DNA of 64,000 nt from an uncultured Candidatus Saccharibacteria bacterium (GCA_937871805.1 CALMQB010000002.1:1-64000), one strand, 5' to 3'; positions 39,212 to 47,574 are shown, counted from the stretch's first letter. Notes: generated by a model from the letters alone, not told the origin. Made by a program: numbers and translations.

Positions 39212-40736
39212 AGTTTCGACTGCTGAGCAGAAGCTTAACAATAGCTTGACCCGTCAAGAGGTTAGCGTATCTAGGATGGCGGAAGAAATTAATGCTGAAA
39301 TTGTACACACATGGTCAGGGGATGTTTCATCTAAGGTCGGGAGTAATGTGGTCAGAAAAGATCTTCTTGAAGCACTGGATTATTGTAAAAGAAATAAGAG
39401 GGTAACCCACTTTATAGTAGACGAGGTGGATAGGTTTATGAGGAGCGTAGAGGAGACTTTTTATTGGAGAGTTAGGTTTAAGTCTGAGGCTGGCGTTAAG
39501 ATGCTGGTGGCCTCTAATCCAGAACTGAATAAGGAGGATGCTAAATCTAGGTTGCTACTTGCCTTGGAGGGTTTTAAGGCTGAAGGTAGCAATGAAGAGA
39601 GGATCACAAAGTCTATAAAAGGCCATGAGCAGGCTATTCGGGAGGGTCGCTATACTTTTCCACCCAAGCCTGGCTATGCTAAGAGCCCTAAGCCTGGGAT
39701 CCATGCTTGCCACCCTGTAACATTTAAGATTCTTCAAGACTCATTTAAGTCTATTGCCTCTGGAATTGAAACACCACTTAGCGCACTTAAGAAATTAAAC
39801 GAAAGTATTTTTACCCAACATCATGCTCCTTGGAAAATGGATAAATTTAGTAAGTTTGCTTGCGACCCTTATTATTGTGGGATTCTAGAGATTGATAAAC
39901 AAGTCAAGGTCAGAAATGAGAATGGACTCCATGAGCCGATGATGACAAAGAAGGAGCATGAGAGGTTGGTTGCGGTGTTCAAAGGCAAGGTTAAACCCAG
40001 GGGCCCCAAGATGCAATACAACCCAGAGTTTCCAATGAATAAGATACTTTCATGTGAGGGTTGCGGGAACGGAACTAAGTTTACTGGTTCGATAAAGAAC
40101 AACGGCTATGCTAGAAAGACGACTAGTTATTACTATAAGTACCACTGCAGAGGCTGTGGCAAAAGCTTTCATAGGTTAGATGTCCATCAAGCAATCGATA
40201 ATGTTTTTAATAAAGTTGTTTACGATGGCTGGCAGAGGGAGGATTTTCTTAAGGCATTAAGGACGGTATGGGACAGGAAGCAGAAGGGCAAGGTAAAAGA
40301 CCTGGATAACTTAAAAAAACGGCGTGAAGGGCTTGAAGTGACTAAATCTGACCTACTTAGAGAGCTTGTTAGGGCTGACAGTGACCTTAAAGATGATTTT
40401 AAGGAAGAGCTAGATAAGGTTAAGGTAGAAATTGGAGAGCTGGAAACTAAGATTAAAAATGCCTCAGACCTAGATGGAAAGTTTTTAAAATTTGCTGAAT
40501 TTGCATTTGAGTACGCAGATAGTCTTTCTGAAGATTGGTGGGAATTAGATCATGAAGATCGTGTGCGGTGCCAACTATTATTGATTCCAGGCGGAATTTT
40601 AATAGATTCTGAGAAGAAAGTTAGCCCCAATAATTTCACTAGCCTGTACACTGTTATTCCAAAGAAAAAAGCCACTAATGTGGCTATGAATTCCCTTATG
40701 GTGGAGCTGGTGGGAACTGCCCCCACGTCCGATTAG
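39177..40736 (+). CDS. Large serine recombinase (integrase)
   Basis: 519 aa from the ATG at 39177, 8 bases after AAAGGA; the frame's TTG at 39174 is less likely. Resolvase domain: AITICRVSTAEQ with nucleophile Ser14, TRQEVSV, and FIVDEVDRFMRS. The recombinase domain (GYAKSPKPGIHACH region) is followed by a zinc ribbon, C-x2-C (CEGCGNG) and C-x2-C (CRGCGKSFH), and a coiled coil (about 385-440). The last 38 bases run antisense through the tmRNA 3' end, encoding VELVGTAPTSD. This strongly suggests that the element inserted into, or targets, the tmRNA gene. Confidence 0.9.
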   Translation: MEKKNFAITICRVSTAEQKLNNSLTRQEVSVSRMAEEINAEIVHTWSGDVSSKVGSNVVRKDLLEALDYCKRNKRVTHFIVDEVDRFMRSVEETFYWRVRFKSEAGVKMLVASNPELNKEDAKSRLLLALEGFKAEGSNEERITKSIKGHEQAIREGRYTFPPKPGYAKSPKPGIHACHPVTFKILQDSFKSIASGIETPLSALKKLNESIFTQHHAPWKMDKFSKFACDPYYCGILEIDKQVKVRNENGLHEPMMTKKEHERLVAVFKGKVKPRGPKMQYNPEFPMNKILSCEGCGNGTKFTGSIKNNGYARKTTSYYYKYHCRGCGKSFHRLDVHQAIDNVFNKVVYDGWQREDFLKALRTVWDRKQKGKVKDLDNLKKRREGLEVTKSDLLRELVRADSDLKDDFKEELDKVKVEIGELETKIKNASDLDGKFLKFAEFAFEYADSLSEDWWELDHEDRVRCQLLLIPGGILIDSEKKVSPNNFTSLYTVIPKKKATNVAMNSLMVELVGTAPTSD

Positions 40737-41130
40737 TTAACTGATTGATTTCTGTTCAACATGCTTAACATCCTTAGGTTTTTACACTACAAGTTTAATC
40801 AAAAGATGTGAAAATTTAACTTAAGTGGTACTTTTAAATTTAAGTTTAAAACTTGGGAGTGACTACTCCAAGCTAAAGACCGAGCCAGAAAATATGACGC
40901 CTTTTCTTCTAAAATTCTGGCACTAGAAGAAAGACGGCAACCTAAATTAGGCTGCTAGTGCGAATTCCGACTGAGGAGCAAGTTTTACCTTGATCTCAGC
41001 TAGTTTTGCGCGTATTGAGTCTGTTTTTGCAGTTATCAATGTTTTGCCCTGTAACGGTAAGCAGACCCGACATGCATAAAATCAATCTGTTAAAGTTCTA
41101 TTCGTCTAAATGCTAAAATGCTTCAGCCCC
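40699..41130 (-). ncRNA. ssrA: tmRNA (transfer-messenger RNA)
   Basis: The minus strand starts GGGGCTG at 41130 and ends CAGCTCC-A-CCA at 40699, giving a 7-bp acceptor stem with one G-T. The tag frame begins with GCA at 41030 and ends TAA at 40947: 27 residues starting AKTDSIRAKL and ending SEFALAA, the expected ALAA degradation end. The 3' side has GGACGTGGG as in other tmRNAs. The T-loop reads GGCAGTT instead of the usual TTCGANT. It rescues stalled ribosomes. The 3' end overlaps the serine recombinase gene antisense. A dispersed motif copy lies within it (40840-40849). Confidence 0.93.
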
Positions 41131-41242
41131 ATTAATCTTTAATTTTACCACCTATGGCTATTTTTGTAAATAAGCCGATTATGTTAAACTTAAGCTGAAT
41201 TATTTGGATATATTTTAAGTTAAAACAGGAGTGACTAAGGTT

Positions 41243-41809
41243 GTGACGAAAAAGAATCAAAAAATTTTGACTAAGTTTCTAGTGGGCATAATACTGCTAG
41301 CTATCGGAATTTATGGTCAGTCTAAAAGTAGCGGTGATGTTAAACTTGATACTTCACAGTCTGGCTATTATGATGTGGTTAGTATCGCTGATGGCGATAC
41401 AATTACAGTTAATATGGAGGGCAAAAAAGAAAAAATTCGCTTTATTGGAGTTGATACTCCAGAGGTTTACCACGGTGGTGATACTGCCCCGTCAGAATGT
41501 TATGCTGACCAAGCTAAAGAGTTTGTAGCTTCTGGAATCGACAATAAGCGGGTCAAACTGGTTGCAGATGATAAAGGCTCTAATAGAGATAAATATGGAA
41601 GATTGCTTCGTTATGTTTACACGCACGATGATCGCAATTTAGATGAACTTTTAGTTTCTGAAGGTTATGGCTTTGCGGTAGATGGTTTCGCGTATTCTAG
41701 AAAAGCAGAGTTTTTAAACTTAATGGAACAAGCCAAGCAAAGCAGAAAAGGTCTATGGGCAGTTTGCGGGATTGATTATTCTAAAGGATACCCAGAAGTT
41801 TCCAAGTAG
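41243..41809 (+). CDS. Thermonuclease (staphylococcal nuclease homolog), membrane-anchored
   Basis: 188 aa from the GTG at 41243, preferred because AGGAG (41227-41231) lies 11 bases ahead, while the GTG at 41231 overlaps that site. A hydrophobic anchor (about 10-25, FLVGIILLAIGIYG) is followed by the SNase fold: VVSIADGDTITV, KIRFIGVDTPEVYHG (Arg and Glu of the active site), DQAKEFVA, and DKYGRLLRYVY (second Arg). It would cut DNA or RNA at the cell surface, fitting nucleotide scavenging or handling of incoming DNA. A motif copy lies upstream at 41184-41193. Confidence 0.9.
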   Translation: MTKKNQKILTKFLVGIILLAIGIYGQSKSSGDVKLDTSQSGYYDVVSIADGDTITVNMEGKKEKIRFIGVDTPEVYHGGDTAPSECYADQAKEFVASGIDNKRVKLVADDKGSNRDKYGRLLRYVYTHDDRNLDELLVSEGYGFAVDGFAYSRKAEFLNLMEQAKQSRKGLWAVCGIDYSKGYPEVSK

Positions 41810-41839
41810 CTCCTAGGCTTAATCTAGAATTTAATACTG

Positions 41840-42082
41840 ATGGCTTTTAATCATTACGCAAAAATAAAAAGAATTCTCGAGAATTATCCAAATTGGGCAG
41901 TTGCAAGAATTGACGAGCCAACTTCTGCAAAAAACTTTAAGGGCAAGGTTAGACAGTTTGATCATTATTACCGAATCCTAGATTCTGACGGTAACCAGAT
42001 TAAGTTTTGTAAGTTCCAGCAGTTAGACTTATTTTGTAAGACTATGGGCCTAAGTCAGGCTGAACTTAAGTTTAAAAATTAG
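41840..42082 (+). CDS. Small soluble hypothetical protein
   Basis: 80 aa, begins MAFNHYAKIKRILENYPNW, then strand VARIDEPTSAKNFKGKV and DHYYRILDSDGNQIKFCKF, and a helix ending LDLFCKTMGLSQAEL. A small alpha/beta protein of unknown role, 30 bp after the thermonuclease and possibly co-transcribed with it. Confidence 0.6.
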   Translation: MAFNHYAKIKRILENYPNWAVARIDEPTSAKNFKGKVRQFDHYYRILDSDGNQIKFCKFQQLDLFCKTMGLSQAELKFKN

Positions 42083-42092
42083 ATTGATTAGA

Positions 42093-42635
42093 CTATTCTA
42101 AAATTAGAAAACGCTTGACGAGCGGTGTTTTGGCCCACCAATTTCGTAAACCCCAAACTTGCTGGTTATTGTTTGTGGAAATTATTGCTAGGACTAAAGC
42201 ATAGATTATATGTTCGTCTAGAAGCGGGTTATTTTTTGGAGGTAAAATTGACGACCACATCATTAAAGTTAAAGTTATTCCAGATACTGCAGCGATCTTA
42301 ATTCCAATCCCGAGGATTAAACTTAAACCGATTAGTAGCAAGCCTACCATAAATAAGAAGTCAATAAGTCCGCTACCGGCAAGGCTGTGATAAATATCTG
42401 AAAGTGGGCCTTTTGAAGAGTTTAAGAATCCTTTGGTGGGTGAACCACCTTTTAACCAAGAGCTATTGCAGAGGATTTCTGTTGTGTTGGAGATTGGACT
42501 TTTGCAGGTTGAAAACCCTAAACCAATTAACTTATCTATGAATGCCCAAAAGAAGGTTAAGCCGAGAATTATTCTTAAAGTAGCCAGAATATATACCGAA
42601 TTTTGATTTGAGATTTTTTTGCTGAACCAATTCAT
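42093..42635 (-). CDS. DoxX/DoxD-like membrane protein
   Basis: 180 aa with four membrane helices: ILATLRIILGLTFFWAFIDK, LIDFLFMVGLLLIGLSLILG, KIAAVSGITLTLMMWSSIL and HIIYALVLAIISTN. LRIILGLTFFWAFIDKLIGLGF plus a GLLLIGLSLILGIGIK helix matches the DoxX/thiosulfate:quinone oxidoreductase small-subunit family. A redox or membrane-stress role is possible. It lies 19 bp after the anchored phosphoesterase gene on the same strand. Confidence 0.75.
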   Translation of the reverse strand: MNWFSKKISNQNSVYILATLRIILGLTFFWAFIDKLIGLGFSTCKSPISNTTEILCNSSWLKGGSPTKGFLNSSKGPLSDIYHSLAGSGLIDFLFMVGLLLIGLSLILGIGIKIAAVSGITLTLMMWSSILPPKNNPLLDEHIIYALVLAIISTNNNQQVWGLRNWWAKTPLVKRFLILE

Positions 42636-42654
42636 ATATAAGGATTAGATCCTT

Positions 42655-43920
42655 CTATTTTTCAGATCGACTATCTAACTTTTTAATCTTTAATTTTCTG
42701 GCAGAATATATACCGGCAATAAAACTGGATAGTATGATTAAACTTAGGATTACTTTTGTTGTCTCCTCAAGACCAGTTTTTGGAGGCTTTATTTGGCTGG
42801 ATTTATCTTCATGGCTACTAGAATTAGCAGCGTTTTGCTTAGCTATAATTTCTACCTCTGTTTGGGTAAGATAGGCAATCGCACCGATGTAACAATGGTC
42901 ACCAGTGGGGTACTCATCTGGTGCCGTGGTCGGGCTAACTAGTCCAGGTCCTGAACAGAGAGGCAAGGTATCAGGTACAAAGTGTAGCCCTTTGGAAAAA
43001 TAGATGTAATCCAGTCGGACTGCTGGGTTGCCTGTTGAGTAGCTATTACCCTCATTAAAACCGTGGTAGCCATCCCCGAGAAAATTTAGAGGCTGATTGA
43101 TAGGATCCCCAGTTGCGCCTGGTTGAGCAGTGGTTTTTCTGTCCGGAGAAAGATTATAATCTCCTGGCAGGAGTATAAAATTTCCAGGGATTCCTTCGCT
43201 CGAAAGAGCTTCAGCATTTTCTTTAATTTGTGAGACTTCCAGCCTTGTATATTTAAATCTGTCTGTAGTATCTGCGGCTCCATCGAAGCTGGTATGAATT
43301 GCACAAGAAGTTAGGATGAGCTCTAAGTAGCGGTGTTTGATGCATGGGGTGCCTCTATCACCGTAGGCTTCTGCAGCGACTTCACCAGTGTATCGAAAAA
43401 CCTCCTTATCTATAGTCTCTCCCCTTACGTATAGGGCGATTCCATAAGCATCATTGGGGTCATTTGATTCGTTAGTACAGTTGTTGTTTGAAACGACCCA
43501 TACGTCAGAGCTCCCTTTATAGTCAGCGAATTGATAATTCTCTTCTGGGATATTATTATCTAGGGCGAACTTCTCTGCTTCAGTTTTACAAATTTCTGTC
43601 AGGGATAGAGCAGCCAGCTCTTCCTCCTTCCAGGCGGTGGAGGGTATTGTTAGGTCAAAGTCATCTCTTTTTTTGAGGTCCTCTGCACCAGTTGTGCCGT
43701 ATGCTCCAGTTTGAGGGTCCCCATCAGTGTTGTACCTGGCTAGATTTAAAAGGTTCCAGTGATGGATCTTTAAGACTTTCACAGCATCAGCTGGAGTTGG
43801 TACTTTGGTTGGTGAAGGTGTTGTGTCTTCTGCGACTACGTTAAGGGGTAGGATTGAAACTAAAGCAGTAAAAATTAGAAGGGCTACCTTTAGTGTTAAA
43901 CTGACTTTTTTGAATTGCAT
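42655..43920 (-). CDS. Secreted endonuclease/exonuclease/phosphatase-family protein with wall-sorting tail
   Basis: 421 aa. A signal peptide (about 8-30) is followed by an EEP fold: KIHHWNLLNL (first Asn), an acidic/Asn centre, ILLPGDYNLSPD (G-D-x-N), RLDYIYFSKG (D-Y-I) and TGDHCYIGAI (family: S-D-H; here G-D-H). The C-terminus is PPKTGLEE, a hydrophobic helix (ILSLIILSSFIAGIY) and a basic tail, a PPxTG sorting signal like the TPxTG of the DUF11 protein. It could be a surface DNase or phosphoesterase, complementing the thermonuclease nearby. Confidence 0.82.
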   Translation of the reverse strand: MQFKKVSLTLKVALLIFTALVSILPLNVVAEDTTPSPTKVPTPADAVKVLKIHHWNLLNLARYNTDGDPQTGAYGTTGAEDLKKRDDFDLTIPSTAWKEEELAALSLTEICKTEAEKFALDNNIPEENYQFADYKGSSDVWVVSNNNCTNESNDPNDAYGIALYVRGETIDKEVFRYTGEVAAEAYGDRGTPCIKHRYLELILTSCAIHTSFDGAADTTDRFKYTRLEVSQIKENAEALSSEGIPGNFILLPGDYNLSPDRKTTAQPGATGDPINQPLNFLGDGYHGFNEGNSYSTGNPAVRLDYIYFSKGLHFVPDTLPLCSGPGLVSPTTAPDEYPTGDHCYIGAIAYLTQTEVEIIAKQNAANSSSHEDKSSQIKPPKTGLEETTKVILSLIILSSFIAGIYSARKLKIKKLDSRSEK

Positions 43921-44037
43921 AAATTCTGCTTAATTTTAACTTAAGCTCGATTGTATCACTTAAGTTAAACTTTAGCATAGTTGGAATTAATGTTGTGCTT
44001 TAGGCAACTGGACTAGAGCTAGACGCTTATTTTGGGG

Positions 44038-45063
44038 TTAGCTTAAGTTTAGCTTGCTTGCTTTGGGGGTGGTGATTCGACCGCGAGGAGTTCTTTCTAT
44101 TAGGCCGAGGCGCATTAAGTAGGGTTCGTAATAATCTTCGATGGTTGAGCGCTCTTCGCTAGCGGCGTGAGCTAGAGTGTCTAGCCCGACTGGACCGCCG
44201 TTAAATTTATCGATGATGATTTTAAGAATTCTGCGGTCGGAAGAGTCTAAACCGTGTTCATCAATTTCTAGCATCTTAAGAGCTTTTTTGGCAGTTTCTA
44301 GGTCAACAACATTGGGTGTGCCGTGGACTTCGGCGTAATCTCGGACTCTTTTTAAAATTCGATTGGCGACTCTAGGAGTTAATCGAGAACGTTTCGCAAT
44401 CTCTACGGAGGCTTCTTGGTCTAAACTTAAGCTTAGTAATTTGGCATTTTGGAGGAGAATGGTTGAGATTTCTTCTAGCTGATAAAAATCTAATTGATGA
44501 ACATGGCCAAATCTATCTCTCAGTGGTGCGGCAAGAGACCCAGTTTTGGTGGTTGCCCCAATAAGTGTAAATTTTGGGAGGTCAATCCTTAATGACTTTG
44601 CGCTAGGACCTTTTCCTAAAATGATATCAAGGCCAAAATCTTCCATCGCAGAATACAAGACTTCTGCAATAGCAGAACTGAGGCGGTGAATTTCATCGAT
44701 AAAAAGAATGTCACCCGGCTGTAGTTTGGTGAGCAGGCTTGCGAGGTCTCCACCTCGTTCGATTGCAGGTCCAGCGGTTATATGGAAGTTGGCACCAAGC
44801 TCTTTGGCTACAACTCCTGCCATAGTCGTTTTACCGAGACCTGGAGGCCCATAGAGCAGAAGATGATCAATCGTCTCTGATCGATTCTTAGCAGCTTGAA
44901 TTGCAAGTTCTAGATTCTGTTTGAGCTTTTTCTGGCCAATATATTGCTTAAAATTTTGTGGCCTTAAACTTAACTCGTTATTATAACTAGCCTCGCGGTT
45001 CTCGGAAATATGAGCTTGCTCGTTCTCAGTTTCTTCGGGTTGGATCAGTCTATCTATGGCCAT
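44038..45063 (-). CDS. ruvB: Holliday junction branch-migration ATPase RuvB
   Basis: 341 aa with normal domain order: Walker A YGPPGLGKTT (71-80), Walker B ILFIDEIHRL (119-128), sensor 1 LIGATTKTGSL, arginine finger region APLRDRFGHV, and a C-terminal winged helix (TPRGRITTP end). It drives branch migration with RuvA. No ruvA or ruvC is adjacent. The upstream pilin gene is 17 bp away in the same direction. Confidence 0.96.
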   Translation of the reverse strand: MAIDRLIQPEETENEQAHISENREASYNNELSLRPQNFKQYIGQKKLKQNLELAIQAAKNRSETIDHLLLYGPPGLGKTTMAGVVAKELGANFHITAGPAIERGGDLASLLTKLQPGDILFIDEIHRLSSAIAEVLYSAMEDFGLDIILGKGPSAKSLRIDLPKFTLIGATTKTGSLAAPLRDRFGHVHQLDFYQLEEISTILLQNAKLLSLSLDQEASVEIAKRSRLTPRVANRILKRVRDYAEVHGTPNVVDLETAKKALKMLEIDEHGLDSSDRRILKIIIDKFNGGPVGLDTLAHAASEERSTIEDYYEPYLMRLGLIERTPRGRITTPKASKLNLS

Positions 45064-45080
45064 TGGTCTTTTTAATAAGT

Positions 45081-45683
45081 TTAGTCTCCTGGTTCGGGCT
45101 CTGAGATAATGGAGTTATAGCGATCTTCCTCACTCTGAGGTGCGGTGCCTTCTTCGATGGTTTCTTTAAGTAGCTCAAGTTCTTTACCCGGCGCTACTAC
45201 GAATTGGATGAACTCTTCTCCATTACTTAGATCTAATGAAATAGAGACCTTGTTACAAATACTATCCTCTTCAGCCTTACATCCTTCTGGCTCCGGAAGG
45301 TAAAGTATTAGCTTAGAATTATCTTTAGGGTCTTTTAAGTAGTCTTCCCCATTGCTTGCAATGTATCTATCTAGGATGTCTTTGCGAGTATTCTCATCGT
45401 TAAATTGCTCTTCAGATGGAAATGTATTATTTTGTAAAAAGTATGTTTGGAGATTTTCTTTCAAAGCGATTAATCTCCCTTTTCTTTCGGCATCGTAAAC
45501 CTTATTTTGAAGACTACTTTTCAAACTCAGTGCCCAAAAAAATGCTACTCCAATTACTGAGAGAATAATAGTTAACTCAAATATTGTTAGCCCTCGAAAC
45601 TCCTTCTTTGTTACCTTGGGTTCAGCTTCGTTGGTGTTTTTAGGGCCATCTTTAGAGGTTGGTGTTGGTTTTCGGTTAGACAT
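45081..45683 (-). CDS. Type IV pilin-like/pseudopilin protein
   Basis: 200 aa from the ATG at 45683; the longer frame adds 12 residues that cross a motif copy. A 30-residue basic leader ends in FRG, followed by LTIFELTIILSVIGVAFFWA: a class III signal with Gly at -1 and Glu at +5, then a long hydrophobic helix and a helical/beta soluble domain with a Cys pair (GCKAEEDSICNK). The leader is unusually long. It is probably a component of a type IV pilus or DNA-uptake pseudopilus, directly relevant to the candidate uptake motif. Confidence 0.75.
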   Translation of the reverse strand: MSNRKPTPTSKDGPKNTNEAEPKVTKKEFRGLTIFELTIILSVIGVAFFWALSLKSSLQNKVYDAERKGRLIALKENLQTYFLQNNTFPSEEQFNDENTRKDILDRYIASNGEDYLKDPKDNSKLILYLPEPEGCKAEEDSICNKVSISLDLSNGEEFIQFVVAPGKELELLKETIEEGTAPQSEEDRYNSIISEPEPGD

Positions 45684-45757
45684 TAAACTTAAGTATAACA
45701 AACTGTAGCCTAAAGCCATTGGCTTTTTAGGTCTGAAAGTTGCTATATTTAATAGGT

Positions 45758-46615
45758 ATGAAACCTGAAAATCAAGAAAATGGCAAAGTAGTTCAGTCTA
45801 TAGATTCTAGATCTATTAGCACTGCAGAAAAGTTGACCAAAGAGAAGGCCATGCAAATTTCGGATAAACCCGGAAGGAGGTTAAAATTTAATCCACCCAA
45901 AACAAGAAAGGGTAAGGCTTCTTTTCTGGCCTTGTCATTGGGCGGCTTTTTAATCGTAGCATTAGTTTTGGTCAGCCTACTTGCCAAAGGTGGCGGCGAT
46001 CCCGGCTCGGTGATCGGTGCAAAAAAAACTACCGAAGATAAGAGTGCTACTGATAGAAATCTTCCTGACAATAATAATAGCAGTGGCTATTTGCAGTCAC
46101 CGCCTGCAAACTTTAATGGTTCTAAGCTAGATTTAAGTTTTGAACTACCCAGGATGATGGTTAGCAAGCAGGATACGGCCAGTCTTAAACAGCAAGTCAG
46201 TTGGCAAAATGGGTTTGCTGTAATGGTAGTAGGGGTTGATAGGGACTATAGACCAATTTCTGAATTTAGTCATAAAAGAATTGCGCAGAGTGGAGACGAG
46301 CTGGTCAGGGTCAATTTCTTAGTTGGTAATGCAACGCTTTATAATATTCCTGTTGGCTATGATGACCTTTCACTTTATGCGAAGCTTGCAGATGGGACTA
46401 CGGTAGAGTCAGAGCGAATTGACGAAGATACTTATTCTACTAAGAATGGCCAGGTCTTAGGTGGAAAGCAAATCCGTAAAGTTTCAATGCACTATAGGTT
46501 AAAAAGAGGATCAATTTTTTCAATTTTTAGAAGTAAGCAGTTTCAACAAGACGAGGCGGAGGAAGATAAGGGCGAAGAGCGAAATCCTACTTTGAGTTTA
46601 ACTATTAATCTTTAG
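45758..46615 (+). CDS. Membrane-anchored extracellular protein
   Basis: 285 aa from the ATG at 45758 (the longer TTG start overlaps promoter-like TATATT). A charged head (about 55 residues), membrane segment ASFLALSLGGFLIVALVLVS, Ser/Asn linker and a beta-sandwich-like domain (KQQVSWQNGFAVMVVGVDRD; ELVRVNFLVGNATLYNIPVG; DDLSLYAKLADGTTVES) that recalls DUF4352/immunoglobulin-like domains. It is divergent from the pilin gene and leads three plus-strand genes with short gaps. Confidence 0.7.
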   Translation: MKPENQENGKVVQSIDSRSISTAEKLTKEKAMQISDKPGRRLKFNPPKTRKGKASFLALSLGGFLIVALVLVSLLAKGGGDPGSVIGAKKTTEDKSATDRNLPDNNNSSGYLQSPPANFNGSKLDLSFELPRMMVSKQDTASLKQQVSWQNGFAVMVVGVDRDYRPISEFSHKRIAQSGDELVRVNFLVGNATLYNIPVGYDDLSLYAKLADGTTVESERIDEDTYSTKNGQVLGGKQIRKVSMHYRLKRGSIFSIFRSKQFQQDEAEEDKGEERNPTLSLTINL

Positions 46616-46624
46616 TGTCTAGCA

Positions 46625-47182
46625 ATGAGATTTTTAAACATTAGAAGAATAGTTTTTTTGTTCGCTTTGACTTTTGGGCTAACTTCTATTTTACTTAGCT
46701 CTGGTAATTCAGAAGCGTTAGACAACCAAGTTTTGCCACAAGCAGCTCCAGATTCGATACTATATAACACAGAAATTGAACAGAAATTGACAACGAGATG
46801 TCCGGTAATTAAAGAGTATCTTGCACAAACAGTTAGGATAAATGAGCTGGCGGCAAGACAGAATAAAGTTCGAGGCTGGGAGTACTTGCTTAGAAGTCTG
46901 GACAGCCTAGAGGGTAACTATAGTAAGTTGGGTGTGAGCTATGATGAGCTAAAAAAGAGCACCCAGGGTTTAAGGCAGCAGCTGGAGCAGTTTAAGGTTG
47001 ACTTCGAGGCTTACGATGGTCAGTTTCAGCGGTTGCTTAGTGTAGACTGCAAATCTAACCCGCAACAGTTTTGGGGCGAGCTTAATACCTTAAGAAGTTT
47101 TAGGTCTGGTGTGGCATTGTCTTCTGAAAACTATAAATTAAACTTAAGTGGGGTTATCTCCAAAGAGGAGTCTAAATGGTAA
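46625..47182 (+). CDS. Secreted helical protein
   Basis: 185 aa. A signal peptide (IVFLFALTFGLTSILLSSGN) is followed by a long helical/coiled-coil region (ELAARQNKVRGWEYLLRSLD; YDELKKSTQGLRQQLEQFKV) and one Cys on each side (TTRCPVIKE and SVDCKSNPQ) that may form a disulfide. It overlaps the next gene by 7 bases. Together with the flanking genes it probably builds an envelope assembly. Confidence 0.65.
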   Translation: MRFLNIRRIVFLFALTFGLTSILLSSGNSEALDNQVLPQAAPDSILYNTEIEQKLTTRCPVIKEYLAQTVRINELAARQNKVRGWEYLLRSLDSLEGNYSKLGVSYDELKKSTQGLRQQLEQFKVDFEAYDGQFQRLLSVDCKSNPQQFWGELNTLRSFRSGVALSSENYKLNLSGVISKEESKW

Positions 47183-47574
47183 AACTAAGATTCAAAGAAC
47201 ATCTACATGGCTTAGCGAAAAATGTGGGAGTGATAAAGCATGATCATGAAGGACATCCACTTACTTTAAGAAGGTTAATATTGCTTTGCTGTGTGTTTAG
47301 TTTTATTCTTGTCGGAATCTCAAGTTGGATGTTTTACAGTGACCCTAGGAGTAAATATGATTTAGTACGTCCGGGCAGGAGAGTTTTGCCAGAAAGTTTT
47401 CGAGCAGAAGAGGTTAAGAGTGAAGATAAAACTAGAGATGACCTTAAACTAGAATTACAAAATTTACAGAAGCAGCTTAATGGCTTAGATATCTATGGTG
47501 GTTTTAACGACCAGAGTTTAAGTGACGGTAAGGTCTTGCAAAGTTATTTAGACCAGCCAGTTCTGGAGCAGTAG
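47176..47574 (+). CDS. Small single-pass membrane protein
   Basis: 132 aa, with His-rich HLHGLAKNVGVIKHDHEGH before one membrane helix (RLILLCCVFSFILVGISSWM), then a coiled-coil end (DDLKLELQNLQKQLNGLDIY). It is translationally coupled to the preceding gene (7-base overlap). It is the last gene of the three-gene set beside the pilin; the next gene, tyrS, has its own -10 box. Confidence 0.65.
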   Translation: MVKLRFKEHLHGLAKNVGVIKHDHEGHPLTLRRLILLCCVFSFILVGISSWMFYSDPRSKYDLVRPGRRVLPESFRAEEVKSEDKTRDDLKLELQNLQKQLNGLDIYGGFNDQSLSDGKVLQSYLDQPVLEQ

